Source: Berberis thunbergii (taxonomy: Eukaryota > Streptophyta > Magnoliopsida > Ranunculales > Berberidaceae). Taken from it: DNA of 64,000 bases. Shown here one piece after another: positions 10,986 to 20,790 of this stretch. The notes beneath the pieces were generated by a model, which did no database searches, had not been told where the DNA came from, and saw only the letters and a program-made list of their open reading frames with translations. The DNA is taken from assembly GCA_003290165.1 (NCBI GenBank), contig QNQO01000652.1:62001-126000 (forward strand), given 5' to 3'. Position 1 is the first letter of the stretch, and every line of letters starts with the position of its first letter. A program made the translations under genes and the position numbers.

Positions 10986-11702
10986 AAGTTGCACTAGCAT
11001 CTCATAAGCAAATCTTTTATGCAAGAATAAACATTTGTTCCCATTCTCGAAGTCCTCCATCATCTTCCTCGCAAACACAAGAGTTACCTGATCTCCTGCA
11101 TCAATCCTTGCACCACAAAATGTCATAATTGCCCCAATGGTGAGCAAAAGACAATAGAAATTGAGAAACCTATCCAAATGAGACTGGTAATCTCTGTTCC
11201 TTTCATCAAAAAGATCAACACCAAATGATGATATACAAGGCCTTATGCCTGCTACTTCAAATCCAGTAACATAAAAGACAATATACAGGTACTTCATTTG
11301 CTCAGAACAATTAACAGTAGCCTGAAAATTATTACCAGAATCAACATTCTGGAGATCATTACTTGTATGATGGTCAGAAGTTTCAGCCGGAGAATGAGGA
11401 TCGGGTTCAACCCTCTTATTCACATTCGACTTAGGAGTATCATTAGGAACATCCTCTGTACAATATTTGGTCTCAGAAACTAAATGAGAAATAGGTTTGT
11501 AATCAGCTTCCAAAACTCTATTGTAATCCACATCCAAATAAAAAGCATCGTCTCTATCAACATTACATGCACGACCAACTCCCTCAACACAAGCAAGGGG
11601 CTTATCCTCAACAGACGAAGTAATACCAAGGTTATTAGTCCTAGCAGGTAATTCATGGTTCTTGTTCAATTTGATGACCAACATAGCTGAACAATTCGTC
11701 AT
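10986..11702 (-). CDS. 5' part of chimeric open frame upstream of the ATPase piece, origin unknown
   Basis: A single open minus-strand frame of 476 codons runs from 11702 to 10272. Its first about 240 residues are not ATPase. They include an acidic, serine-rich stretch (near residues 50-130) and a more hydrophobic stretch ([16 protein letters not shown]) before joining the ATPase at NWQDF. I do not recognise this part. Because the GNAT fragment lies directly upstream, some of it may be the tail of that gene. Being open across a gene junction is notable but could be chance. No evidence of expression can be read here. Confidence 0.4.
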
Positions 11703-11847
11703 GTTTGATTCCTTTAATTTGTTCTCAATAGAGGTTTTTGTAACATATTTGTACTGAGGAATTCTAACTTATTCAAGTGCCTTATTTCTTGCCTGTGTGA
11801 ATCCTTGAGGGGTTTCAAACAAAAATTGTAGTCCATGTATGCATGAG

Positions 11848-12249
11848 TTATGAAATAGCGGGTATTACCAGTTTTCCAACATTGAGAGAAAATATAACTA
11901 ATTCAATTGTATAAAGTAGACAATGACCCTTGCCTAGGCGTCGACAAATATGACGAGTTCCAATGTACGGAATCTCAACCAAGTTGGTCCCATGAATCCT
12001 GATGGATGCTACGGACATTATTTCACCGCCTCTATCCAAAACAACAGTATAAAAGCCACTGTAATTAAGCCAACTTATGTTTGATCTGATATTGAATAGA
12101 ATATTGTTAATCAAATTGATCCCACTCCTTCTATCAACAACAATATTTTTTCGATAAACAACTTTCATCTTAACCCGTATCTGAGAAGAGTAATTGACTC
12201 CTTGAAGCCCTGCATGTGTAGCCTCTCTTGTAAACATTTCATCAAACAC
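11848..12249 (-). pseudogene. Captured PHD-finger/GNAT acetyltransferase-type fragment
   Basis: The 133-codon minus-strand frame resembles the acetyltransferase half of plant nuclear proteins that combine PHD fingers with a GNAT domain (IDM1-like). Readable landmarks are [57 protein letters not shown], and the CoA-binding-loop region [15 protein letters not shown], then [10 protein letters not shown]. The expected R/Q-x-x-G-x-G loop is present only approximately (RRLGKG). The PHD fingers, Jas/Tify-like parts and the extreme C-terminus are missing. It sits upstream of the ATPase piece inside the same LTR element. Confidence 0.75.
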
Positions 12250-12664
12250 TCTTCATGCGCATTCTCATTGGTTATCACTGCAGCTCTTGACTGGCACAGT
12301 TTTTCCCACAAACTCCACAATTTTCATTCCATGATTCCCATTAACAGTTAAGGAATTGATACCTTGGTTCAACTACTTGATTTTTGCGGCTCGAACAGTT
12401 GCCTCATGCTTAAGAATAAATTGTTCTAAGTAAAAGAAACTCCTCCTATGAGAAAAAAGTTAGATAAGTTGAATCGTAGCAACTCTTTGGTTAGGATCTA
12501 TTGAACTTTGGAATTATAATCGCACATTTGATCCTTTACCACACACTCAATAGCAACCTCCTTGGCCAAAAGTATCTTCCCTTCATCAGAATCCTCATTC
12601 ACTGCCTCACGATTCTTGATAGAATTAGAAGGGGTGCAAGTAGTAGAAGGGGTCTTAGATTTGT
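12250..12664 (-). other. Interior of the LTR element without recognised coding
   Basis: On the minus strand short open stretches are seen (for example EDSDEGKILLAKEVAIECVV near 12600 and MKIVEFVGKTVPVKSC near 12315) but they are broken by stops. They read like exon fragments of unknown host genes. I cannot assign them. Confidence 0.3.
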
Positions 12665-12847
12665 TCAATCTGTAGAACCAGTGCCTTTTTGTTCAATCAT
12701 TTGAACAATTTGTTCAAATCGAGCATCCAGCCTCTTCTCTTGAGCCTCTTGAGATTGAGCCATTCTTTTCAACTCAATTTTTTGGAGTTTGATCTGTCCC
12801 GATATCTCAATCCGGTTCTTCCTAGTTGCCTCCATGAAAGCTTCCAT
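12665..12847 (-). pseudogene. Gag-like N-terminus, minus strand
   Basis: Sixty residues begin MEAFMEATRKNRIEISGQ and continue as a basic/acidic coiled-coil-like helix ending EQIVQMIEQKGTG. It lies 50 bp after the primer-binding site, where gypsy gag starts. A clearly related start (MEAFMEETKKIQLEFKG) occurs on the plus strand at 13324. The rest of gag is absent. Confidence 0.6.
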
Positions 12848-12895
12848 CTCCTCAATAAATGATTTCCATGGTTGCTCGGTTGGTAGATCGTAACG

Positions 12896-12908
12896 GCTCT
12901 GATACCAG
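12896..12908 (-). other. Retrotransposon primer-binding site (initiator Met tRNA)
   Basis: Minus strand reads TGGTATCAGAGCC, a perfect plant initiator-Met tRNA complement, two bases from the LTR end GTGACA. Confidence 0.9.
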
Positions 12909-12909
12909 T

Positions 12910-13246
12910 TGTCACGATCATGACTAATTTAGATCAAAGTAAGAAAAACAAATTAATAAATTGAAATGGGAAATAAGAAATTGCATACAAACCTTTCAAG
13001 TCCTACTAAGAACTGAGCCTATTTTCTTTTTAACACTTATCTGTTTCATTCTCTCTTCTACATTTTTATTTATACAGGAAAGGAACAACTGAAATTCAAA
13101 AGATACTAATTTGCGAATCACGTGCTGTAACTAACTTAAGAAGGAATATTCGGAATATCCTTTACTTCAAAATCTAAACTGGCCAACCTTCCCACCTGAA
13201 TTTCAATTCCATTCTTTTGTTTTCCAAAAAAAACAATTGTTCTCCA
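12910..13246 (-). repeat. 5' LTR of the host-gene-carrying element
   Basis: About 337 bp, minus-strand ends TGGAGAAC and GTGACA. Partner of 8696-9045. Confidence 0.85.
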
Positions 13247-13299
13247 TATTCTACCAAGCTTTTGGTATCAGAGCCGTTATGATCCTCCAACCGGTGCAA

Positions 13300-13470
13300 C
13301 CATGGAAATCTCATATGAAGAGATGGAAGCTTTCATGGAGGAGACAAAGAAGATCCAACTGGAGTTTAAGGGATAGATCGAACTTGTGAAGGCCAAAATG
13401 AAGAGGTTAACACAAGCAAGTGAAGCCTGGGAGAAGAGGTTTGCTACACAGTTTGAACAACTTGTTTAGT
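13300..13470 (+). pseudogene. Gag-like N-terminus, plus strand
   Basis: Frame from 13302 reads MEISYEEMEAFMEETKKIQL with an in-frame stop soon after, then QASEAWEKRFATQFEQLVQL. Spacing from the primer site and sequence match the gag start of the minus-strand element at 12847. Broken. Confidence 0.6.
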
Positions 13471-13483
13471 TGATACAAACACT

Positions 13484-14200
13484 TTGAAGTCGAGTGGATC
13501 TACTAAATCAAGTTTTTTATCCTCCACACAAATCATTGGATTCAACAAGCAAACCACCACAACAATCTCCCATGCATCAATGAACATCGAAGACTTGTTT
13601 GCTTCAAGTAGCGAAAATGATCAATTCGAAAATGGAGACTTCATGGGCATAGACGACTCTTACCTCAGCTACGTAACAATATCAATGAAACACTCGAGGC
13701 TGGAGAAAGGATCGACATCAAGGGCAAGAGGAGAACTCACATTGAACGAATAGCGCTTGAAAAAATGCTGCAGAGACATCTCGATTCCATCCTTCATAGC
13801 GTGTGGTTTGATCCACCACCAAATCAATTCATACAACGAGTTTGCTAACAATGAGATTTAGAGGCTCTTTGATTCGCTGAAAGAGGTCGTCATTCAGTTC
13901 GGTTACACTCCTTCGAAGAAGAAAATAGGTGATTGGAGGTATGCTTCAATTAAGTTTGGGAAGGTTTTGTTAAAAAAGCACCTATTTGAAACCAAGGGTC
14001 GGAGTTTGGAATTGTGGCCTATACATGCTAGACTTTGAAGGGATACTTACTTTTCTCGGATAAAAGTTAAGATGAAAATTCAGATTAGAAACTCCATTGT
14101 AATTCTATGTTCGGTGACTACCCCACAATGGATTGGAATCTATCAAAACAAGAGCACTGGGATTGGAATCTATCAAAGCAAGGGCACTGAGATTGGAACC
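13484..14200 (+). other. Unassigned stretch between gag-like start and HSP90 piece
   Basis: It holds an 89-codon frame (13484-13753), rich in Ser/Thr, and a further open stretch (near 13860-13990) reading LFDSLKEVVIQFGYTPSKKK. These may be additional captured host exons, but I recognise no family. Just before the HSP90 piece, 14125-14200 has a direct repeat of TGGAATCTATCAAAACAAG-like units, period 36 bp. Confidence 0.35.
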
Positions 14201-14229
14201 CAACGAGGACCTGAAATACAAGCATTGAT

Positions 14230-14630
14230 TGATTGTTTGTACAAAGGGAAGATTCAGAAGAATTTGGTGAAGAAGTGTATTCATTTGTTCCAAGAGATTG
14301 CAGAGAATAAGGAGGATTACAACAAGTTTTATGAAGCTTTTTCGAAGAACTTGAAGTTAGGTATTCATGAGGATAGTCATAACAGGGCCAAGCTTGCATA
14401 TTTGCTTTGGTACCATTCAACTAAGAGTGGTGATGAGTTGACAAGCTTGAAGGACTCTATGACAAGAATAAAGGAATGGCAGAAGAACATCTACTACATT
14501 ACTAAAGAAAGTAAGAAGGTTTTGGAGAACTCTCCCTTCTTGGTGAGACTCGAGAAGAGGGGCTACGAGGTTCTTTATATGGTGGATGCTATGGATGAGT
14601 ATGCAATTGGACAATTGAAGGAGGGTTTAT
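14230..14630 (+). pseudogene. Captured cytosolic HSP90 middle-domain fragment
   Basis: An open frame contains about 125 residues of the HSP90 middle domain: [60 protein letters not shown], then [20 protein letters not shown] and [23 protein letters not shown]90 is an ATP-driven chaperone of about 700 residues; this piece lacks the N-terminal ATP-binding and the C-terminal dimer domains. After QLKEG the frame passes into unrelated residues and stops at 14728. No intron interrupts it. Several conserved residues are changed. Confidence 0.92.
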
Positions 14631-14849
14631 ATACATGTATTGATCAGGTTGCTCCTAATTTGGTTCCATTTCAAAAAAATTATTTCGATGAGGAAGTTAG
14701 GAAGGCTACCGTTTCAGCCATGCCTTAGCTTTTAAGTTCAACTAAGTTAGCAATGGGAAAGGGACTAGCTCAATGACACAAGGAATCGTATATCAAGTTG
14801 TTGTTAGATTACATAATATCAGCCCTAGTTGAAGCATTGCATAAGACGC

Positions 14850-16065
14850 CTGATGACAATGATGGTAGGACATTCTTTGATGCATCGGTACAAACTGACA
14901 TGAAGCTATGACCGTTCAAGGTCACCACAAGTTATGGTGACAAGTCCATGATCATTATTCAATAAAAGTCTGACGAGAAGCAGTTTGTTGCAGAAGAAAT
15001 CTCATCCATGGTACTCATTAAAACACGAGAGATTGTCGAGGGCTACATAGGTTCTACTGTTAAGAAGGAGGTGGTTATAGTTCCTGCTTACTTCAATGAT
15101 TCGCAAAGACAGGCCACCAAGGATGTCATTGAGGTTGCTAGTCTCAATGTTATGAAAATTATCAATGAGCTCCCTACTGCTGCCATCGCTTATGGTCTTG
15201 ACTAAAATGCTACAAGTGTTGATAAGAAGAACGTGTTCATCTTTAATTTGGGTGGCAGCACTTATGATGTCTCTCTTTTGACCATTGAAGAGGGTATTTT
15301 TGAAGTGAAAGGTACAGTTGGGGACACCCATCTTGGTGGAGAGGATTTCAATAATTGAATGGCGACTCACTTGGTGCAAGAGTTTAAGAAGAAGCACAAG
15401 AAAAAGAGAACACTCTCATCCACTGTCTAGACCACATTTGAGATTGATTATCTGCTTGAAGGTGTTGACTTTTACACCACCAGCACCCATGTCAGATTTG
15501 AGGAGCTCAACATGGGATTTTTCAAAAAGTTTATGGAGCCTGTTGAGAAGTGTTTGAGGGATGCTAAGATGGATAAGAGCATTGTCTAGGATGTTGTCTT
15601 TGTTGGTGGCTCTACTAAAATTCCCAAGGATCAGTCATTATTGCAAGATTTCTTCAATGGAAATGAGCTCTACAAGAGCATCAAGCCTAATGAGCTTATG
15701 GTGTTGTTGTACAAGCTACCATCCTTAGTGGTGAGTATAACGAGAAGGTGCATGACCTATTGTTGCTAGACGCCACTCCTCCCTCCCTTGGTTTGGAGGC
15801 TGCAAGTGGTGTTAGGACTGTGTTGATTCCCAGGAACACCACCATATTCACCAAGAAGGTGCAAGTCTTCTCCACCTTCGCAGATAACCAACCTAGAGTG
15901 TTGATTCAGTTTATGAGGATGAGAGAACCAAAACTAGGGATAACAACTTATTGGGTAAAGTTGAGCTTTCAGGAATTTCCTCTGCTTCCCGTGGTGTTCC
16001 ACAGATCAATGTTTGCTTCGACATTGATGCAAAAGGTATCTTGAATGTCTTTGTTGAATACAAGA
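14850..16065 (+). pseudogene. Captured cytosolic HSP70 (Hsc70) fragment, frameshifted
   Basis: Mixed plus-strand frames give a nearly collinear HSP70 from about residue 70 to 500: FFDASVQTDMKLWPFKV (14875), [40 protein letters not shown], ATPase phosphate-2 motif [64 protein letters not shown], then the substrate-domain stretch [20 protein letters not shown]. An internal segment between KKHKKK and KRTLSS is deleted. Stops and shifts occur throughout, so it is dead. Introns are not evident. It follows the HSP90 piece on the same strand within one retroelement. Confidence 0.92.
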
Positions 16066-16308
16066 CGGCCAGTATGATGCTACAATTGCTTCTCCAACAA
16101 CACCCAGATTCCAAGAAAGTCATGATGATTGAGGTGAAGCCAGGCATCACAATTGATTGTTGCATGATCTCCTACAACAATCAAGATGTACACAAATCAG
16201 CATTCAATGGTCCAACTCAATAGCAACTTGGGAAGACTGGGCACATATCAATTACCTGTTTCCACATTTTCATCTTTGAGGACAATGATGCTTTGAAAGA
16301 GAGAGCAA

Positions 16309-16688
16309 TGTCACGATTAGAGGTCAAATAAGAAGTTAGAAGCTAGAAGAAGAAAACAGAACAGGGTGCCAAATAAAGAAAACAGAAGAGAAAAGAAAAA
16401 AAAGCGCCAGATTTGAATTTAGATAAGAAAGGACTTAAATGTAGTTTTAATTGGGTTAGTTGTGGAGGGCTACTTGGCACTACTTGATTGGACTTTACAA
16501 TTTTGTTAGTTGTATTAAAAGGGAGAAAGAAAGTAGAGGAATGGATTCAAAGAGTTTATTGTTCAGAGAGGCTCTTATTTGGGAGAAGAACCCTAGCTTA
16601 CTGTATTTTCCAGCATTTTCAATCCATTTCCAACTTCTTTGCTTGAATTCCTTCTTATCTAGAATTGAGATCAGTCACAATCATGACA
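16309..16688 (+). repeat. 3' LTR of the HSP-carrying element
   Basis: 380 bp from TGTCACGATTAG to CAATCATGACA, TG...CA ends, with a TATA-like TATTAAAAG near 16514. Called from its ends, the gypsy C-terminal coding just upstream, and resemblance of its ends to the other element's LTR border (TGTCACGATCATGAC). No second copy is in the window. Confidence 0.6.
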
Positions 16689-16689
16689 A

Positions 16690-17482
16690 TTATATATGAA
16701 GGTGATGGAGTAGAACATGGTAGAATATGGATCGAGCTGTTAAGGTGGACATGGGTTGCAATAGACCCAGAGTTGGGTTTGCAATCGGTTTGTCGACTCG
16801 CATGATGTTGTCGATCACTGGGAAGCAGTGGGAAGGGCGATTGATGGGATTGGATGGGTCAGTCAATTGAGTTTGTGCATGGTATGTTGATCGTTGTAGG
16901 TGGGAAGCGATCGACAACGGGAAGATGTTATTGACCTTTTGCTCTGCCGCGGCCGACGATGCTATTTGGATTTGTCCCATTTTTCTGTCTAACAGGAAGT
17001 TGTCGAAAATCATATCCATTTTATTGAATATCAAATCCATCATTTCTTATGACTCTCTAGGTCTGCTCTCAGTACTGCGAATATCATGTTCATTCCCTTC
17101 ACAAACTCTGTCATCTTTCAAACATTTTTCATTTTCTTCAAATCAAACTAAATAAAATTTGAACAAAATAAATCAAAGAAACTAATTAACATGGAACGAA
17201 AGAAACCTAAATTTCAAAGAAACCTTCACAAACTCTGATAAGAATTAAAATTGCAAAGAAATAATAACTGAAAAATAAAGCAGGAATCGAAATAAATAAA
17301 TCTAAAATAAAACGAATAAACAAAATAAGTCCTCTAATTCAATCAACCATTTAACATGGAACGACCAACTTACTTGACTATGGATTGTTACTAAATTGGC
17401 TCAATTATTATATAACTAGAATTAATAGTGTTAAAATACTAATAATACCAAATAACCCAATTACATCAAAAATTCTTTAACG
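16690..17482 (-). mobile_element. Gypsy-type remnant, minus strand, related to 7416-8090
   Basis: Shares with 7560-7770 the block AACAGGAAGTTGTCGAAAA and the following 130 bp, and shares further AT-rich sequence to 17482 (TGTTAAAATACTAATA). A degenerate primer site complement (CTCTGATAAGAAT, 17237) lies between gag-like and LTR-like parts. The right side is cut by insertion of the element at 17488. Confidence 0.5.
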
Positions 17483-17487
17483 TTATG

Positions 17488-18161
17488 TGTGGATGCAAAT
17501 TTTCACTGGATCACGTGCTGATCACTCGGAGCAATTTGCATAAGATGAAGATTAATTCTTGACACCAGTGTGGTGCCTGCCACAGGGACTCAAATGTCAA
17601 AGTTAGAACAATGTCTTTAGGAAAGAATTTATTTTTCTGTATTTGAAGAGAAAATTATCAATCAAAAAGTAGTTACCTCCAGATGGCTTTGTGTTTGGCT
17701 ATTATAGATGCAAAATGAGTAAGCTGATGGTAGATGAATGAGACATGTGGCAGATGAGTGAGACACGTGGCAGATGAGTTAGTCATTTGCTTGCATGCAG
17801 TTGTAACTTCTCTTAAGTAGTTGTAACTTCTCTTGGGTAGTTTAGGTTTCTCGTAGGTAGTTCTAACTTCCGTAGATAGTTGTTACCTTCCGTTGGTGGT
17901 TATAACTTCTTGTTTGGAGACACCACTCTTGCAAGTTTGCGTGCTCAGCTGAGCATGATGGTCAACGCCAAACACCACTCCTTTGTTGAGAAAAAAGTGT
18001 TCTGCTGAGTTGTATTGAGCCCAGACTTGGGTTGCATTGGGCCCAAACTTGAGATTTCTCTATTTGTAACTTTTGTGGGTAATTTTTTAGCTTTTCAGGA
18101 ACAACCCAAATGTTTGTGCTTCCTTATCCCTTTGGGCTAGGGATTATTTTTTGCTCCCACA
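17488..18161 (-). repeat. LTR (left copy) of the 4.68-kb gypsy element
   Basis: 674 bp; contains short repeated AGTTGTAACTTC words near 17800-17910, fewer in the right copy, which accounts for part of the length difference. Confidence 0.9.
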
Positions 18162-18479
18162 AATGCCCATCATCTCATTTGCTTTTGAGATGACCTTTTT
18201 TTTTTTTTTCCTTCTTGCTTAAAAACAGAGGAGATGTATTTTCACTTAGGAGCCCCGCCAAAAATAGAAGTAGAATGCTTTTAATCTTGCTGACTTATCT
18301 ATCTCTATTGATACAAGTAAAAGATGTGCATGTAGAGACTTCTGTTGTTGTTGAAATGTAGTTTGTTGAAGACAAAATGATCTGCATGTAATGACTTTTG
18401 CTGCAGATGAGGTGGTCTACCGGATGATTCATACATAGTCATTTCATGGGCTCTTGGAATTTGTCCAAATAGAGGATCA

Positions 18480-18875
18480 TCCTTAGGTGAATAAAACAAG
18501 CCCTGCTTCGACATCATGGTGATTTGATGACTCTTCCACATATAAATGCCACATATCTTTGGGCTGACCTGCCCCTATTTCAGCATGAGTCGAGGAGTCT
18601 TCATTTATTTCTTTGGTTGAAGTGGGAGTGAATTCTAATGTGAAATTTTCCAAGGCTTGAGCCTTTATAGTTGTTATCGGCCGGTGGATTTTGTTGAAGG
18701 ACCCGACACTGATCTGCTGGCTGACTTTGTTTTCCCAGTTGAAGAGGGAATAAATTCTGCTAAAGCTTAAGCCTTTAAAGTTGTCTTCGAGCGGTAGATC
18801 AAGTCGTATTGGCTCAACTCTATCGCCCATTTCATGAGGTTTTGACAAACATCTGGGAGGAAGTTGTGCCCCCAA
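18480..18875 (-). pseudogene. Gypsy RNase H fragment
   Basis: The minus-strand frame of 130 codons includes IHRPITTIKAQALENFTLEF followed by DMWHLYVEESSNHHDVEAGL. This matches the connection-to-RNase H region of gypsy polyproteins (usual IKGQALADF and WxLYVDGSSN..GAG). The catalytic Asp of YVDG is replaced by Glu (YVEE). Confidence 0.82.
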
Positions 18876-19257
18876 CTCTTCACTGATGATAACTGAGCTA
18901 ACTTCTACATTTGAAACTGCTAAGTAGATGTATAGGTCATCTACTGGATTTGTCTGCTGATCTATTCAAGAATCAATCCAAAACTGCTGCTCTACTAGTG
19001 AGACTTTGAATTTCTTTTGGAGTTGATGGTGACTCATGCCAAGTAGTGATATTTTTTACTTTTATGATCCCCAAACTTTGTGTATGTTTGTTGGTTTGCT
19101 AACTTAGAAATATTTGCATGAAGGGCGTGAAAGCTTGATTGGCCCTTTTCAGGAGTTTTCAATATGCTTAAGTCGGAATTTAAGCATAACTTGAGGAAAT
19201 TAATCATGGATTCAAATCTATTTATCTTTGAATTTGCATGACAATATTGTGTGATCT

Positions 19258-19795
19258 GCTGACCACTTGACAAAACTTAAAGATGTTTAAGTAGTCCTGA
19301 GTAAGATTTCTTACTCAGTGATTGATTAATTGAATTACCCACTCATAGAGAGTGACATTCTATACTAAGGTGTGATTCTCTACTAAGGCATTTGGCTTGT
19401 GTGGTCTGCTGACCACTTGACTAAACTTAAACGGATTTAATTAGTTTTGAGTAAGATATTTTTATGCATTGAATTACCCACTCACTGAGAGTGTCATCCT
19501 CTACAGAGGTGTGCTCTTCTACTAAGGCATTTTGCTTGTGTAGTCTGTTGACCACTTGACTAAACTTAAATGGATTTAAGTAGTTTTGAGTCAGATCCTT
19601 TTATGCATTGAATTACCTACCCACGAAGAGTGTCATCCTTTACTGAGTTGTACCCTTCTACTGACGCATTTTGCTTGTGTGGTATGCTGACTACTTGACT
19701 AAACTTAAACGGATTTAAGTAGTCTCGAGTAAGATGTTTTTATGCATTGAATTACCCACCCACGGAGAGTGACATCCTCTACCGAGGTGTATATA
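19258..19795. repeat. Tandem repeat inside the gypsy element, about 4 copies of 139-150 bp
   Basis: The word GACCACTTGA (last copy GACTACTTGA) occurs at 19261, 19411, 19550 and 19689. Each is followed by AAACTTAAA-GGATTTAA, then GAATTACCCACTCA and GAGAGTGACATCCTCTAC-like blocks. Spacings are 150, 139 and 139 bp. A partial copy of the CTCTACTGAGGTATAT block recurs near 19890. Confidence 0.85.
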
Positions 19796-20249
19796 AATGT
19801 TTTTATTTCTGAATTTCTTCTGCTAAAGGACTATTTCCCTATTTCAACTGAAGAAGGTGTGTTCTTTGCTGAGAAGCAAAATAATGTATCCTCTACTGAG
19901 GTATATGTAAATATTTCTTCGGGTCTTTTCTTTGCAGGTTCCCCTTTCATTGGCAGTGGTCTCTTCAACCAAGGTTGGTTCTTCTCATGGAAAATTTGAT
20001 TGACTGGAGAGTTTGATTGATCAGAACGGTGAACTTTGTGTATGTTCTACTGGTTGAAGAGTCTCTTATTGGGGATTGTGTTGTATGCTTGTCACCCTTG
20101 CTATTTTTTCCTCCTTCTAATCTGAATTCATTAGTGCAGGTTGATTATCTTTCTCAGGTATATCTAGTACCTTAGCACTATTTTTTTTTCGTCATTCTAC
20201 AATGCATAACATTCTGCCATGTCGAAGATTTCGGCAAGAGTTTTGCCTA

Positions 20250-20790
20250 GTTTCATGGCCAATCATCACACCCATTTATGCTCTCCCTTTCAGCCTTGAA
20301 TCTTTTGATGAAGTCTTTGAGATATTCATTTGAACTTTTCTTTAAGTTGAAGAGGTGGTCAGCGTGTTTTTTTTATGGTTCGATAGGATGAATATTCCTT
20401 TGTGAAAACAAGGGAGAACTCCCCAGAGTTGTTGATCGACCGAGGGGTCAAAGTATGGAACCAATCTCTGGTCATTCCTTGTAAATTCATAAAAAATATT
20501 TTTCACATAAATGGATCATCATTTTTGTGCAGAGTCATGACATTTCAGAAATGCTTCAAGTGTCTATCAAGATCAGAATCTCCTTTGAAATGAGTAAAGG
20601 TCGATATGGTAAACTTTACCAGTGGAGGGTCCCCTTCAATGACATTTGTAAAAGGTTAAGTAATTACCAAGGTCACCTCTCTACGGAGAGCATCATCTGG
20701 ATTTTCCATGACACGCGAGTTCCTCAACTACTCATTGATAATTCGCTCTATATCATCAGCTTTCAAGGGCCTAGGTGCATCCCATTGATC
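20250..20790 (-). pseudogene. Gypsy gag fragment
   Basis: Minus-strand reading gives PFTNVIEGDPPLVKFTISTF, FKGDSDLDRHLKHF, FFMNLQGMTRDWFHTLTPRS and YLKDFIKRFKAERESI in order, the standard gypsy gag core (capsid-like shell). Internal stops make it non-functional. Confidence 0.8.

Larger units (their letters stand above)
8696..13246 (-). mobile_element. Gypsy-type LTR element, minus strand, carrying host-gene fragments
   Basis: Two same-orientation repeats, 8696-9045 and 12910-13246, share most of their length by eye. Read on the minus strand the right copy runs TGGAGAAC...GTGACA. Two bases inside it is the primer site TGGTATCAGAGCC (minus, 12908-12896). A gag-like start follows (12847-12665). 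At the other end, next to the left LTR, is a purine-rich tract (minus strand, about 9080-9065) coding LEDKDLPKGEGNVTT, a common gypsy C-terminal end. No integrase or reverse transcriptase is visible. The interior instead holds PHD/GNAT and H+-ATPase sequence. No matching target duplication was seen (GTCGG left, TATTC right). Confidence 0.8.
13262..16688 (+). mobile_element. Second gypsy-type element, plus strand, carrying HSP90 and HSP70 pieces; 5' LTR missing
   Basis: A plus-strand primer site TTGGTATCAGAGCC (13261-13274) is followed by a gag-like start (13300-13470) related to that of the neighbouring minus-strand element. The interior then carries HSP90 and HSP70 fragments. Near 16277 the frame reads LEDNDALKERAMS, the gypsy-like end overlapping the polypurine area, and a 380-bp LTR follows (16309-16688; TGTCACG...CATGACA). 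No 5' LTR precedes the primer site; only 15 bp separate it from the other element's LTR. Confidence 0.7.

Noticed and set aside
10690..11007. 105-codon plus-strand frame
   Set aside because: Antisense shadow of the captured ATPase.
14118..14420. 100-codon minus-strand frame
   Set aside because: Antisense of the HSP90 piece; composition is not protein-like.
14230..16065. Functional HSP90/HSP70 genes
   Set aside because: Both lack essential domains, and the HSP70 part has many stops and frame changes.
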